Both the position numbers and the translations under genes were made by a program. Positions 24,875-33,776 of a DNA stretch of 64,000 nt are shown here, piece after piece. Source of the stretch: Crossiella sp. CA-258035 (lineage in GTDB: Bacteria > Actinomycetota > Actinomycetes > Mycobacteriales > Pseudonocardiaceae); the NCBI RefSeq assembly GCF_030064675.1, contig NZ_CP116413.1:777001-841000 (forward strand). The letters are read 5' to 3'. The notes below the pieces were generated by a model, which was given only the letters and a program-made list of their open reading frames with translations, was not told the origin of the DNA and made no database searches. Numbering within the stretch: position 1 is the stretch's first letter; each line of letters opens with the position of its first letter.

Positions 24875-26272
24875 ATGCCGACACCTCGGATCCGCAACGC
24901 CCTCGTGCTCGGCGGCGGCTTCGCCGGAACCCTCGCCGCGTACGTGCTCTCCCCGGTCGCCGACACCGTCACCGTCGTCGACCGCGACCGCTTCGCCGAT
25001 GAACCCACCGACCGCAAAGGCACCCCGCACGCACGCCACACCCACGCCCTGGTCTCCGGTGGCGCGCGCGCTCTGGATGACCTCATGCCCGGCCTGATCG
25101 ACTCGCTGCTTGCCAAGGGCGCACAGCGGATCGGCCTGCCCGACCGCTACCTGGCCCTGACCCCCTACGGCTGGTTTCACCGCCGTCCCGGCACCCAGTA
25201 CATCATCGGCAGCAGCAGGCGCTTGCTCGAATGGACCATCCGATCCCGGCTGCCCCACGGCGACCAGCTCCGCTTCATCGAGGCCACCGACGTCCTCGGC
25301 CTGACCGGCAGCTCGACCGCGGTCACCGGCGCCCGGTGCCGGGACCGCGCCACCGGTGAGGTCATCGAGCTGTCCGCGGACTTCGTGGTCGACACGACCG
25401 GCCGCAGCTCCCAGGCCCTCGACTGGCTGACCGAACTCGGCCTTCCCCCGGTACACCAAGTGACCGTGGATCCCGGCATCTTCTACACCACCAGGATCTT
25501 CCGCGCCCCTGACGAGGCCACGCAGGACTTCCCGGCGGTCAACATCCAGGCCAACCCGGCGCTGACCACTCGATCCCGCCGCTCCGGCGTGCTCATCCCG
25601 ATCGAGGACGGGCAGTGGACCGTCACCCTCTCCGGCGCCCCCGGCTCCCAGCCCACCCTGGACGAGGAAGGCCAGCGCGCTTTCGCCGCCAGTCTGCCGG
25701 ACCCCACCATCGCCAAGCTGATCGCCGCGGCCGAACCCCTCGGTCCGGCCTTCGGCTTCCGTGCGCACGCGAACCGGCGCCGCTACTTCGAGCGCCTGCC
25801 GCAGTGGCCACGCGGCCTGGTCGTCTTGGGCGATGCCTACGCCACCTTCAACCCGGTCTACGGGCACGGCCTCACCGTCGCCGCCCGCGCCGCCATCGCC
25901 CTCCGCGACGGACTGGCCCAGCACGGTGCCGACGGCACCCAGCAGATCCAGCAGTCGATCGCCGCTGCGGCTGACGACGCTTGGACGATGGCCACCACCC
26001 AGGACCTCCGCTTCCCGCAGACCGACTGCCCGCGTCCCGGTCGAGCCGCCCGGCTCCAGTACGCGTTCCAGGACTGGCTCGGCCGCAAGGCCATGAACAA
26101 CCCCACGATCGCCGAGGCGCAAATCGACGTGTTCACCTTGTCCGCGCCGGCGACCAACCTGCTGCGACCCAGCATCCTGCTCAAAGCGCTCCGGACCCCG
26201 CACAAGGACGGCCTGAACACGCCGCCGTTCAGCAACGAGGAACTCCGCGTCCTGGAACCGACGCCGAGCTGA
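24875..26272 (+). CDS. FAD-dependent oxidoreductase (halogenase/monooxygenase-like)
   Basis: 465 aa, class A flavoprotein fold: N-terminal GGGFAGTLAAYVLSP (GxGxxG-type FAD motif), VVDRDRF, VVDTTGRSSQALDW, and the second FAD site VLGDAYATFNPVYGHGLTVA (GD motif). Similar enzymes oxidise small lipophilic substrates; the usual halogenase WxWxIP motif is absent. It ends the XRE-peptidase-7TM operon, 20 nt after the membrane protein gene, with GAAGGGA as RBS. A hairpin at 26297-26333 follows the stop. The substrate is unknown. Confidence 0.8.
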   Translation: MPTPRIRNALVLGGGFAGTLAAYVLSPVADTVTVVDRDRFADEPTDRKGTPHARHTHALVSGGARALDDLMPGLIDSLLAKGAQRIGLPDRYLALTPYGWFHRRPGTQYIIGSSRRLLEWTIRSRLPHGDQLRFIEATDVLGLTGSSTAVTGARCRDRATGEVIELSADFVVDTTGRSSQALDWLTELGLPPVHQVTVDPGIFYTTRIFRAPDEATQDFPAVNIQANPALTTRSRRSGVLIPIEDGQWTVTLSGAPGSQPTLDEEGQRAFAASLPDPTIAKLIAAAEPLGPAFGFRAHANRRRYFERLPQWPRGLVVLGDAYATFNPVYGHGLTVAARAAIALRDGLAQHGADGTQQIQQSIAAAADDAWTMATTQDLRFPQTDCPRPGRAARLQYAFQDWLGRKAMNNPTIAEAQIDVFTLSAPATNLLRPSILLKALRTPHKDGLNTPPFSNEELRVLEPTPS

Positions 26273-26296
26273 TCTGGACGCTCGTTCCTGGCGGGG

Positions 26297-26333
26297 ACGC
26301 TGGTCCACCAGGGGGGATGAGGCGGACCAGCGT
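26297..26333 (+). terminator. Hairpin terminator after the FAD gene
   Basis: Arms ACGCTGGTCC and GGACCAGCGT, with the flanking GGGG/CCCC extending the stem through a bulge, begin 25 nt past the stop at 26272. It is placed to end the XRE-peptidase-7TM-FAD transcript. Confidence 0.65.
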
Positions 26334-26449
26334 TCCCCTAGTGGGCCCATCAGGGGGAGGGACAGGCCCATGGCCGTCGAGGGTAGTCGCGACTTCCCCG
26401 TTGCCTCACTCGAAAATCGCGGCGCCACCCGGCCGGGTGAACGCCGCGC

Positions 26450-26641
26450 TCAGCGCTCTGGACAGGCGATGACGCGGACGTCGGGTCCGCTCATGTCGAC
26501 CCGGACGACTTCCAGGCGCACGATGTCGGCCATGGTGGTGATGCCCGCGTCGCCGAGATCGGGCTTCCCCGTATCCAGCAGCGTGGGCGTCCTGGCCATC
26601 CAGAGCGACGTTGCCACAGCCGATCTCCGCTGCACCAGCAT
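26450..26641 (-). CDS. Possible small protein, 63 aa
   Basis: Within the otherwise gene-free stretch 26334-26912 this minus-strand frame shows strong GC bias in third positions, unlike its neighbours. It reads MLVQRRSAVATSLWMARTPT then DIVRLEVVRVDMSGPDVRVI, ending ACPER. No convincing RBS (a GGGGAC before the start). It may be a small gene or the end of a larger lost one; no family recognised. The rest of this ~640-nt interval holds only the terminator on the left and the leaderless promoter on the right. Confidence 0.35.
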   Translation of the reverse strand: MLVQRRSAVATSLWMARTPTLLDTGKPDLGDAGITTMADIVRLEVVRVDMSGPDVRVIACPER

Positions 26642-26900
26642 CGTCCCCGTGCCCAGGCAGGCTCGCCGGTCCTCGCCAAACGCTGCTGAACCGGATCAAC
26701 TGGACCACGACCGGGCGTGTCGCAGTCGCTGCGGCACAGTTCGACGTGTGCACCCTCATGGCGTCCCCGAGCCCACTCCTGTCGCCTTGGGTGTTGTTCG
26801 GCGCACTGTTGGGACCCGGTGCACCTTGCCCCGGCCGACCCACCCGTCACCGATCCTGCACGCCGGTCCTCTCCGCCCCGCCGAACAGCCAGCCGGCATC

Positions 26901-26913
26901 TAGATTGTGCCCA
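26901..26913 (+). promoter_or_regulatory. Leaderless promoter, -10 TAGATT
   Basis: TAGATT at 26901-26906 lies 6 nt before ATG 26913, with no Shine-Dalgarno sequence in between. This is the usual geometry of an actinobacterial leaderless transcript, so transcription should start at the A of the ATG. It decides the start of the PLP-enzyme gene. Confidence 0.5.
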
Positions 26914-27785
26914 TGCCGTTGCCGGACCTCCGCCTGCCGTCGCCCCTCGTCGAACTAACTGATGAGCGTGCCCAACGTCGTGGAGTTGCGGTGTACCTCA
27001 AGCGCGATGACCTCATCCATCCCGAACTCCGCGGCAACAAGTGGCGCAAGCTGCAGCACAACATCACCGCCGCAAAGGAACAGGGCTTCACACAGCTGCT
27101 CACTTTCGGCGGGGCCTACTCCAACCACGTCCCCGCGACCGCCTCCGCGGGTAGGCACTTCGGGTTCGCGACCGTCGGCGTGATCCGCGGTGAGGAACAC
27201 CTGCCGCTCAACGACAATCTGGCGCTCGCCGTAAGCCGAGGCATGACCCTCAGCTACCTTGACCGCCAGACCTACCGCAGCAAGACCGAGCCAAAGGTTC
27301 TCCAGCGCCTGCACGAGGAGTTCGGCGACTTCTACTACCTGCCAGAGGGCGGCAGCAACGCCTTGGCACTGAAGGGCTGCGCCGAGTTGCCAACCGAGAT
27401 CACCGTCCCCTTCGACGTCATCTGCTGTGCGGTTGGCACCGGCGGCACCCTGGCCGGAATCGCCCACGGCCTGCGGAAGGAACAGTGCGCCATCGGCTTC
27501 GCGGCCCTCAAGGGCGGCGACTTCCTCAACGCCGAGGTGGACCAGCTGCAACGCGACGCCTTCGGCGCGGCCAGTGGCAACTGGCACATCGAGACCGAGT
27601 TCCACTTCGGTGGTTTCGCCAAACGCAAACCCGAGCTGGATGACTTCATCGCCGACTTCCAGGCCCGCCACGGCATCCAGCTCGACTGGGTGTACGTCGC
27701 GAAGATGCTCTACGGCGTCTTCGCTCTCATCGACCGTGGCCGGTTCGAGCCCGGAACTCGGCTCATAGCCGTCATCTCGGGATGA
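26913..27785 (+). CDS. PLP enzyme, D-cysteine desulfhydrase/ACC deaminase-like
   Basis: 290 aa, fold-type II PLP enzyme. The Schiff-base Lys lies in LRGNKWRKLQ (near residue 43); LTFGGAYSNHVPATA holds the Asn/Ser PLP pocket and CCAVGTGGTLAGIAHGL the phosphate loop. The group contains D-cysteine desulfhydrase and 1-aminocyclopropane-1-carboxylate deaminase; sequence alone does not fix the substrate. Chosen start is ATG 26913 because the promoter TAGATT lies 6 nt upstream (leaderless). Convergent with the XRE gene, 3 nt between stops. Function could be D-amino acid degradation. Confidence 0.82.
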   Translation: MPLPDLRLPSPLVELTDERAQRRGVAVYLKRDDLIHPELRGNKWRKLQHNITAAKEQGFTQLLTFGGAYSNHVPATASAGRHFGFATVGVIRGEEHLPLNDNLALAVSRGMTLSYLDRQTYRSKTEPKVLQRLHEEFGDFYYLPEGGSNALALKGCAELPTEITVPFDVICCAVGTGGTLAGIAHGLRKEQCAIGFAALKGGDFLNAEVDQLQRDAFGAASGNWHIETEFHFGGFAKRKPELDDFIADFQARHGIQLDWVYVAKMLYGVFALIDRGRFEPGTRLIAVISG

Positions 27786-27788
27786 CGA

Positions 27789-28826
27789 CTACGCCTTGTT
27801 CTCATAGATTCGTTGTGCTGCCTTGGAAATGTCGTCCTGGCACCAGTCCAGTTCCCACTGGCCGCTGTTGATGGTGAAGTCCCGGCCGAACCCCAGCCAC
27901 ATGCCCCGCATCCGGCGCCGGGGCTGGTCCACCACCATCTGGAGCGTGCCGTGGTAGACCGCCCCGCGGTAGTACCCCGTCAACGAGGTTCGCTCGCGCC
28001 AGGTGCCGGTCGCCACGGCGGCATCTAGGTTGAGTTCGAGCCGGAGCTCCGATCCGGCGGAATGCGGCAAGCCCTGCGCCACCAGCCGCGCACCGTGCTG
28101 CCGCAGGACCACGTAGTGCTCGCCCACGAAATCCGACCCACGGCCGGTGCTCGGGTAGATGTAACGGCTGTGCCAGATGCCGGTCAGCGGTTGGGCGGTC
28201 GTCGGCGCGGACGCGGACGGTTGCGCGTCTGCTGATGCGGTGTCGGCCAGGGCCGAGCCGGATGCAGCGAGCGTCAGCCCGGCACTCACCTTCAGCAACA
28301 GGTTCCGGCGGCTGATCACACGTCCATCGTCGGCGTGCACCCAGTTCGTCACCATCTCCGCGAGTTGCTGGACGCTGCTGGTCTCCACCCTCTCCACCAA
28401 GGCGGTCATCCCAGCGGGTTGGGCGACCTCATCACTGGCGACCATCAGTTCCTGGCCACTGCGGTAGATCGGGTCCGCCTGGCGGAAGTCGGCGCAGTCA
28501 ATCAGCAGGTCCGCGAGGCGGCACTGGTACAGCTTGGCCAGTCTGCCGAGCACGTCGAGCGATGGTGCATGTCCCGTGGGCGCGGGCCACTGCTCCCAGT
28601 ACGAGAAGTTCTTGTCCGACTTGGGATCGTCCGGCCAGCGGTCGTTCCACTCGTCAGCGGCTTGCCGTTGGCTCCAGCCGTGCACCAGCCGCATTGCCAC
28701 CCGCATGTTGACGCCGTAGCGCTCGCGGAACAGCTCAGCGATCTCCACCCAGGTCTTGTGCAGCGCCCGCTGTTCGGCGGACAGTTGACGTTGCGCCTGG
28801 CGCACGCTGCGAACCGGCTCGCCCAT
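27789..28826 (-). CDS. XRE-like regulator with a C-terminal beta domain
   Basis: 345 aa. N-terminal helices include [22 protein letters not shown] (a helix-turn-helix-like segment) and a [29 protein letters not shown] stretch typical of Streptomyces XRE regulators. Middle: [25 protein letters not shown], a twin-Arg-like hydrophobic segment, so the second half may be exported or membrane-linked. The last ~130 residues are beta-rich ([24 protein letters not shown]). RBS AAGGAGG before ATG 28826. The internal hydrophobic segment in a DNA-binding protein is typical of this family in actinomycetes; the role is unknown. Confidence 0.7.
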   Translation of the reverse strand: MGEPVRSVRQAQRQLSAEQRALHKTWVEIAELFRERYGVNMRVAMRLVHGWSQRQAADEWNDRWPDDPKSDKNFSYWEQWPAPTGHAPSLDVLGRLAKLYQCRLADLLIDCADFRQADPIYRSGQELMVASDEVAQPAGMTALVERVETSSVQQLAEMVTNWVHADDGRVISRRNLLLKVSAGLTLAASGSALADTASADAQPSASAPTTAQPLTGIWHSRYIYPSTGRGSDFVGEHYVVLRQHGARLVAQGLPHSAGSELRLELNLDAAVATGTWRERTSLTGYYRGAVYHGTLQMVVDQPRRRMRGMWLGFGRDFTINSGQWELDWCQDDISKAAQRIYENKA

Positions 28827-29129
28827 CGCGGCCTCCTTCCGGTCTGCCGAGGACCCGGACGGTAGCGGCGGACACCGCGCCCGCATTTTCTCCCCGTTCA
28901 ACCGGGAACTATTGTCCCACAAGATCACGGTCTTGTCGGGTTCATTGCAGCTCCAACCTGGGCTTTTCTTGAGAGCAGGCACCACTCCGCCGGATCGCTC
29001 GACCTGCGACCCGCTCCAGAGTCCAAGACGTTCGACCTCGCTCTTGGCGGCGGTCGGCGCCCCGGCTGAGCAGGTGCTGCCAATAGATCGTTTGTCCATT
29101 GTGGACATACCTGGCCGGGAGGTGCGCAC
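28827..29129. other. Divergent promoter region
   Basis: The 303-nt gap between the XRE gene (minus) and the plus-strand operon. It contains the palindrome TGTCCATTGTGGACA at 29093-29107, about 22 nt upstream of the plus-strand start, and the RBS GGGAGGTG. No clear -10 and -35 pair is visible. Confidence 0.5.
29093..29107. promoter_or_regulatory. Palindromic operator-like site TGTCCATTGTGGACA
   Basis: Perfect 6-bp arms around TTG, upstream of the first gene of the STAND-ATPase operon. The design matches the site at 4349-4361 and may be bound by the adjacent XRE regulator or by a global factor. Inference only. Confidence 0.4.
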
Positions 29130-29813
29130 GTGATGACCAACGCGAATCCTTTGTCCGCCAACGAGCAGTGCCAGCTCAACGGTGACCTGTTCGCACCGAA
29201 TCCTCTTTCCGTAGCTCGTGGTGGCTACTTGGAACGCGGTGACACGACTACGCGCACCCTCGACGCCTGGTTCTTCGTCCAGGTCTTGCACAGCCCAGAT
29301 CCCGGCATTAGGAACGACGTACACCTGGTTCGTCGTGACGGCACGCCTGGTTACGAGGCGCAGCCATCGCCGTTTGCCTTGCTGTGCAAGAAGGAACCTC
29401 TCGTGTCGTGGTTGCCTCACGAGGTCCGATTGCTGACGAGCTTCTGCGGACGAGCCTGCCCGGCGTGCCTCCGGGCTGCAAGGCCCGGGAACACCGACCC
29501 CGACCTCGTCGACTTCTACGTGCCGGTGCTCCAAGCCCAGGGATGGCGCTGGGGAGTTCAACTACCCGGTGCGGTCGAGCCCTCGCTCGCGCTGGTGCGG
29601 GAGCCCTGGCTGATCGTGATGACGCTGCCCAGGGTCGGAGCGTCCATTGTGGTGTGCCTGCCGAACTCCTGGAATGCCAACCAACCCCGAGACCTCGGTG
29701 GAGAGCGATTCCGCTTCTTGGTGCCGATTGGTGTAGCGGTCGAGTGGGCAGCCACCTCTGAGTTGGATGACACGACCCTCTTGGAATCGGTCGCTCAAGG
29801 AGGTCGAGGGTGA
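29130..29813 (+). CDS. Hypothetical protein, 227 aa, first gene of the STAND operon
   Basis: Soluble protein. The front half is [26 protein letters not shown]; the middle has a Cys knuckle, [17 protein letters not shown] (Cys-x3-Cys-x2-Cys), possibly metal-binding; the rear is beta-strand-rich ([18 protein letters not shown]). GGGAGGTG gives a good RBS before GTG 29130 (ATG at 29133 is an alternative). It overlaps the next gene by 4 nt. Codon bias supports real coding, unlike the longer minus-strand frame here. No family recognised. Confidence 0.6.
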   Translation: MMTNANPLSANEQCQLNGDLFAPNPLSVARGGYLERGDTTTRTLDAWFFVQVLHSPDPGIRNDVHLVRRDGTPGYEAQPSPFALLCKKEPLVSWLPHEVRLLTSFCGRACPACLRAARPGNTDPDLVDFYVPVLQAQGWRWGVQLPGAVEPSLALVREPWLIVMTLPRVGASIVVCLPNSWNANQPRDLGGERFRFLVPIGVAVEWAATSELDDTTLLESVAQGGRG

Positions 29814-30172
29814 ACCGGCATCAGCTCGGCAAACACGACCGTGTCCGGCCTCTGTATCCGAAGCAGTCATTGTTGTCTTACATATTGACCTGCATGGACA
29901 GCTGGGTCGACTTGCTACTGGTGTCGACGATTGTGGCTGCAGTTGGCCCCACGGTGCTGGCTGTTGCTGCAGTCGGTGAGCTGGTGGGCGACCTTCTTCT
30001 CGGGGCGCTCGGCGCGGTGGTGTTGCTGGCGGTGTTCGAGCTCCTTCGCCGTCGTCCCACTCGGGCGCGCCGAACCTCGTCCAGAGCCGGTGCTCTCGTT
30101 CTGGCGACGACATCAATCGGTGTCATGTCCGGTGCGGCGGTCCTGTGCGGATTCGTTGAGGGGTGGGCATGA
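29810..30172 (+). CDS. Small membrane protein, 120 aa
   Basis: Three hydrophobic segments (WVDLLLVSTIVAAVGPTVLAVAA; LLLGALGAVVLLAVFELL; AGALVLATTSIGVMSGAAVLCGF). GTG start overlaps the previous stop (GTGA), and ATGA overlaps the next. A membrane partner in the same operon as the STAND ATPase; no family recognised. Confidence 0.6.
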   Translation: MNRHQLGKHDRVRPLYPKQSLLSYILTCMDSWVDLLLVSTIVAAVGPTVLAVAAVGELVGDLLLGALGAVVLLAVFELLRRRPTRARRTSSRAGALVLATTSIGVMSGAAVLCGFVEGWA

Positions 30173-30510
30173 GTACGCGAGCACGGCATTCCCGCGGGCT
30201 GGCGACCGTCCTGAGCGCGGCCACAGGCACCCCTGTGGTGGCGCAGTTCGACAGGCGACAAGGCCGCTATGTGCTTTGCTGGGAGGCTGGCCCCACGATC
30301 CTGGCGCTGAGTTCGCGGGTCAGGGAGCAGATCGAAAGGTACCCCACTCTTCGCCTTGACGAATTGCTCTACTTGCGAACTGATTCCTCCACCGCGCACC
30401 GACCAGACGGCAATTGGGTGGCGAATCCCGTTCCGGCGCCAAACCATCTTCCTGTGCCAGTTGCTACTGAAAGCCGGTTACCGAAGGAACACCACGGTCG
30501 GTGCGCATGA
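30169..30510 (+). CDS. Hypothetical protein, 113 aa
   Basis: Soluble protein with a beta-rich core, PVVAQFDRRQGRYVLCWEAGPTI, then LSSRVREQIERYPTLRLDELLYLRT, and a Pro-rich C-terminal tail. ATG 30169 overlaps the upstream gene by 4 nt (ATGA). A 13-codon frame (MTIAAPEPRTRRA) overlaps its stop by 4 nt and ends near 30550, possibly only a coupling leader. No family recognised. Confidence 0.5.
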   Translation: MSTRARHSRGLATVLSAATGTPVVAQFDRRQGRYVLCWEAGPTILALSSRVREQIERYPTLRLDELLYLRTDSSTAHRPDGNWVANPVPAPNHLPVPVATESRLPKEHHGRCA

Positions 30511-30605
30511 CAATCGCCGCGCCCGAGCCGCGGACAAGGAGGGCCTAAGCCTCATCACGGCGCGCAACTTGTTGAACGAAACCACACCATCCTGAGGGCA
30601 CCATT

Positions 30606-33600
30606 ATGAGCCGCACCATCAGCAACCTCGACATCAGTCGCAGCCCTAGCTGGACTACTCGGAATCTGGCCGATGTCCTGGAAGCGGCCCGCTCCGCCAA
30701 CAACGCTTTGCGTCCCGCACCCCGGCCGCCCTCAGCATCGGCGGTGGCCGAGCGCGCAGCCACCTCGACCACCGCACTGGAGTCCCTGCAGCAGTTGCGT
30801 CCGGTGCTGACGACGGCCGTCTCGGTCGCGGCGGAGTGGGGAAGGCACCAGTTGGCGCTCAATCTGGCTGAGGCGCTGGGAGAGCAGTTGCTGTCCCACT
30901 TCGACAGCGGTCCGGTCGAGATCTACACCATCCGGACGGCAACGGAGATCGCCCATCACGAAAGAAACTGGCTGACTGAAAGCCGGTTGCGTCTGTGCCT
31001 GTCAACGCTACTGCTCGATTCCGGACCGGATGACGTCGCGCTTCAGCTGATCAAGACGGAGAACACCAAGGCGTGCTACGCGATCGAACAAGTCGGGGCC
31101 ATCGAAAAGGCGCGCGCCGTGAAAGCACTGGCATTTGGCGTGTCGAGCCTGACCGCCAAGTGTGACGATGATCTGGAGGCTGCCGAGCAGTTCGTGGTCG
31201 ATGCGATCTCCCTGGACAAGGAACTGCGAGACACACGGCTGCAGGGGCTGCACACCATGCTGCTGGCCGAGATCGTTTCCGGGCGGGGTGATCACCGGAT
31301 CGCTCAGAAGCATCTCTTCGACGCCCTGGATCTGCTGGCCGGCGCGGGGGACGAGGTCGGGGTGGGGCGGGTGTGGACCGCCTTGTGCCGCCTGGCGTTG
31401 CAGCAGGGGCGCGCCGATCTCGCACTGCCGGACGCGGTAAGCGCTGTCCGGCAGTTGGAGGGCCTGGGCTATCCCCGGTACCTGGCGGTGGCCAAGGCGG
31501 TGAAGTCGACCGCCCACTACGAACTCGGCCAGCGCGCCGAGGCGGAGTTCGAGCGCGCTGGAGCGCTCGAACTGGTCGCGCCGGGGACACCTTCGGCGCG
31601 CCTGGTGCGAGAGGCGTTGGAGTTGCCTGCCCGGCTGCCGTCGGCGGCCCTCCTGGCGGGACTGCGGCAGCTCGATGCCGCCAGCAACCCCACTCCGTCG
31701 TGTCCGACACCCGCGGCAGTAGCCCGAGTGGCACCATCCGGGTCGTTTTCAGCCCTGGTCGGACGCGCGGACGAGTTGGCCCGCCTGAACAAGGCCGCTG
31801 AGGTGGTCACCGTGACCGGGCCGATGGTGGTAGCGATCTCCGGCCCGGCCGGCATCGGCAAGTCCGGCCTTTCCCATCGGTGGGCCTCTCTGCACGGTCG
31901 AGCCACCGCCCGCTTCGCTGACAGCTGCCTCTACGCCACGCTGAACCATGGCGCGCTCTCCCCAGAGGTGACAACCAGCATCACCCTTGATCAGTTCCTG
32001 CGTGCCCTGGGGGTGTCGGTCAGCGAGATCGACGCCGCTGGGACCCTAGCCGCCAAACATGCGCTGTTCTGCCAGCTCACCGCTGGCAGAAGGCTGCTGA
32101 TCGTGCTGGACGACGTCGTCGACACTGCCGATCTTGGCTACTTGGTGCCCGACTCGCCCCACAGCATGGTCATCATCACCAGCCGCGAGACCATCCCGCC
32201 GTTGCGAGCCGGGCAAATCGATATCGCCTTGGACGCCCTGGACTCCGACTCGGCCGTCGGGTTGTTGGTCAACGTCTTGGGCGGGCACCGCGTGGACGCC
32301 GAGGCATCCGACGCCCGACGCATCGCTGCCGGATGCGCGGGGAACCCCAGCGCCCTGCAGATCCTTGCGAGCGGGCTCGCCTTGCAGCCATCGACCACCC
32401 TGGCCGCGACAGCCGCTGCGCTGGAGGCCGCCTTGGCCGAGGGCGAAGCCGTGATCGAGGCTGCGGTCACGGTGGCCTGTTCCTGGTTGCCGAACGAGAT
32501 TTTCGCCGCATACCAGAGGCTTTCGGTTCTGCCGCTGACCACGCTGACGAAGTCGATCACTGCGGCGGCTCTCGGTCTGTCCACTGTGGCCGAGGCAGGG
32601 CGCCTGCTGGAGGAACTGGCCTACCGAAAGTTGATCACTAACAGCGTTGGGGGGCGCTATCGCATCCCGGAGGCCTTTTCCCAGGTGGTGCACCAGCTCG
32701 CCTACAGCACTTTCGGGGTTGCGGAGTGCGAGACGGTGATCCGGCGCGGCATCACCCAGGCCGCCTTCGAGGCTGCCGTCGCCGGGCAATGCGCGGCGGA
32801 GTACCGCGAGAACTTGCGGGAGCTGCTGCCAAAGGGGCAATGGCCGACTGTGGCGATGGAGCCGAACTGCCGCTTCGACGGTCTCCCTGCCGCGGACTGG
32901 CTGGAAGCCGAGCGCGTTATGGTCAGCCAGGTCGTGGTGGCCGCCACCGATCTCGGCGATCCGTTCGTGGCCTGGATGAGCGCGGGCGCGTTTGGACGGC
33001 TGTGCTTGCAGCACGGCGGTGTGCCCGAAGCCATGACCGTGCTGAACATGGCGATTGACTGCGTCAGGGAAGCCCTCGGCAAGCTGTCCCCGAGCAAGGC
33101 GTCACGGTACAGATTGCTCCAAGCCGACCTCTTGGCCCTGCTGAGCGTTCTCACCCTCTGCGCCCTGCGTACCGTCCCCGCCAAGGACCGCGCCACCCTC
33201 ACGCGCGAAGCGGAGAAACACCTCGACGCCGCCCGCAAACTGTCGGTTCCCGGCAACAAGCTGTGGAAGTTGGGCAAGCTGCTGGACGCGGCGCTTCGGG
33301 CTGCCGGCGCTCATCACGCGGATCAGCTAGTCGCCGAAGCCCTGCAATGCCTGGCGATCGACCACGCGCGCCAGGTCGGTAAACAACGCCCGCAGGGCCA
33401 GCACACGTGGACGCTGGGCACCATTCTGGCCGCAGCTGGCCGGGACGAGGAGGCGGTGGCAGCTTTCACCGCCGCTGAGCAACTTCTCCACGACCCGGCC
33501 GACAAGGCTCCGGTGTTGCTCTCGGCCGCGGTGCTCTTCGCCAGTCAGCGGCACCTGGACCGCGGCATCGCCGTTCTGGAGCACGCCGCGGCGCTGCTCG

Positions 33601-33776
33601 AACAGCCCGGCTACGCGGCATTGCTGGCCAAGGTGCATACCGCGCAGGCGCTGCTGTGGGGGATGCGCAACAACCGGAGCCAGGCCGTCACCTTCCGCGA
33701 CGCCGCGCTGGCCCTGCCGCCCGTGCAGGACGGGGAGCAGTTGGCGGAAGTGCTCAAGCCGCTGGAGGCGTGGTGA
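30606..33776 (+). CDS. STAND-type NTPase (NB-ARC) with TPR-like flanks
   Basis: 1056 aa. The N-terminal ~380 residues are helical repeats, TPR-like (for example GVGRVWTALCRLALQQGRADLAL). A STAND ATPase core follows: Walker A VVAISGPAGIGKSGLSHRW (near residue 420), Walker B RRLLIVLDDVVD (near residue 505), VIITSRET (sensor-like Arg), then a winged-helix region GRLLEELAYRKLITNS. The C-terminal ~330 residues are again TPR-like (LGTILAAAGRDEEAVAAFTAAEQLL; LFASQRHLDRGIAVLEHAA). Such proteins act as signal-gated switches in regulation, cell death or phage defence. ATG 30606 follows GAGGGCACC. Flanking repeats on both sides are less common than C-terminal repeats only. The next gene overlaps the stop by 4 nt. 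Confidence 0.85.
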   Translation: MSRTISNLDISRSPSWTTRNLADVLEAARSANNALRPAPRPPSASAVAERAATSTTALESLQQLRPVLTTAVSVAAEWGRHQLALNLAEALGEQLLSHFDSGPVEIYTIRTATEIAHHERNWLTESRLRLCLSTLLLDSGPDDVALQLIKTENTKACYAIEQVGAIEKARAVKALAFGVSSLTAKCDDDLEAAEQFVVDAISLDKELRDTRLQGLHTMLLAEIVSGRGDHRIAQKHLFDALDLLAGAGDEVGVGRVWTALCRLALQQGRADLALPDAVSAVRQLEGLGYPRYLAVAKAVKSTAHYELGQRAEAEFERAGALELVAPGTPSARLVREALELPARLPSAALLAGLRQLDAASNPTPSCPTPAAVARVAPSGSFSALVGRADELARLNKAAEVVTVTGPMVVAISGPAGIGKSGLSHRWASLHGRATARFADSCLYATLNHGALSPEVTTSITLDQFLRALGVSVSEIDAAGTLAAKHALFCQLTAGRRLLIVLDDVVDTADLGYLVPDSPHSMVIITSRETIPPLRAGQIDIALDALDSDSAVGLLVNVLGGHRVDAEASDARRIAAGCAGNPSALQILASGLALQPSTTLAATAAALEAALAEGEAVIEAAVTVACSWLPNEIFAAYQRLSVLPLTTLTKSITAAALGLSTVAEAGRLLEELAYRKLITNSVGGRYRIPEAFSQVVHQLAYSTFGVAECETVIRRGITQAAFEAAVAGQCAAEYRENLRELLPKGQWPTVAMEPNCRFDGLPAADWLEAERVMVSQVVVAATDLGDPFVAWMSAGAFGRLCLQHGGVPEAMTVLNMAIDCVREALGKLSPSKASRYRLLQADLLALLSVLTLCALRTVPAKDRATLTREAEKHLDAARKLSVPGNKLWKLGKLLDAALRAAGAHHADQLVAEALQCLAIDHARQVGKQRPQGQHTWTLGTILAAAGRDEEAVAAFTAAEQLLHDPADKAPVLLSAAVLFASQRHLDRGIAVLEHAAALLEQPGYAALLAKVHTAQALLWGMRNNRSQAVTFRDAALALPPVQDGEQLAEVLKPLEAW

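Noticed and set aside
23394..24884. 496-codon minus-strand open frame
   Set aside because: Antisense to the peptidase and 7-TM genes; low-complexity Arg/Gly/Gln sequence with no domains.
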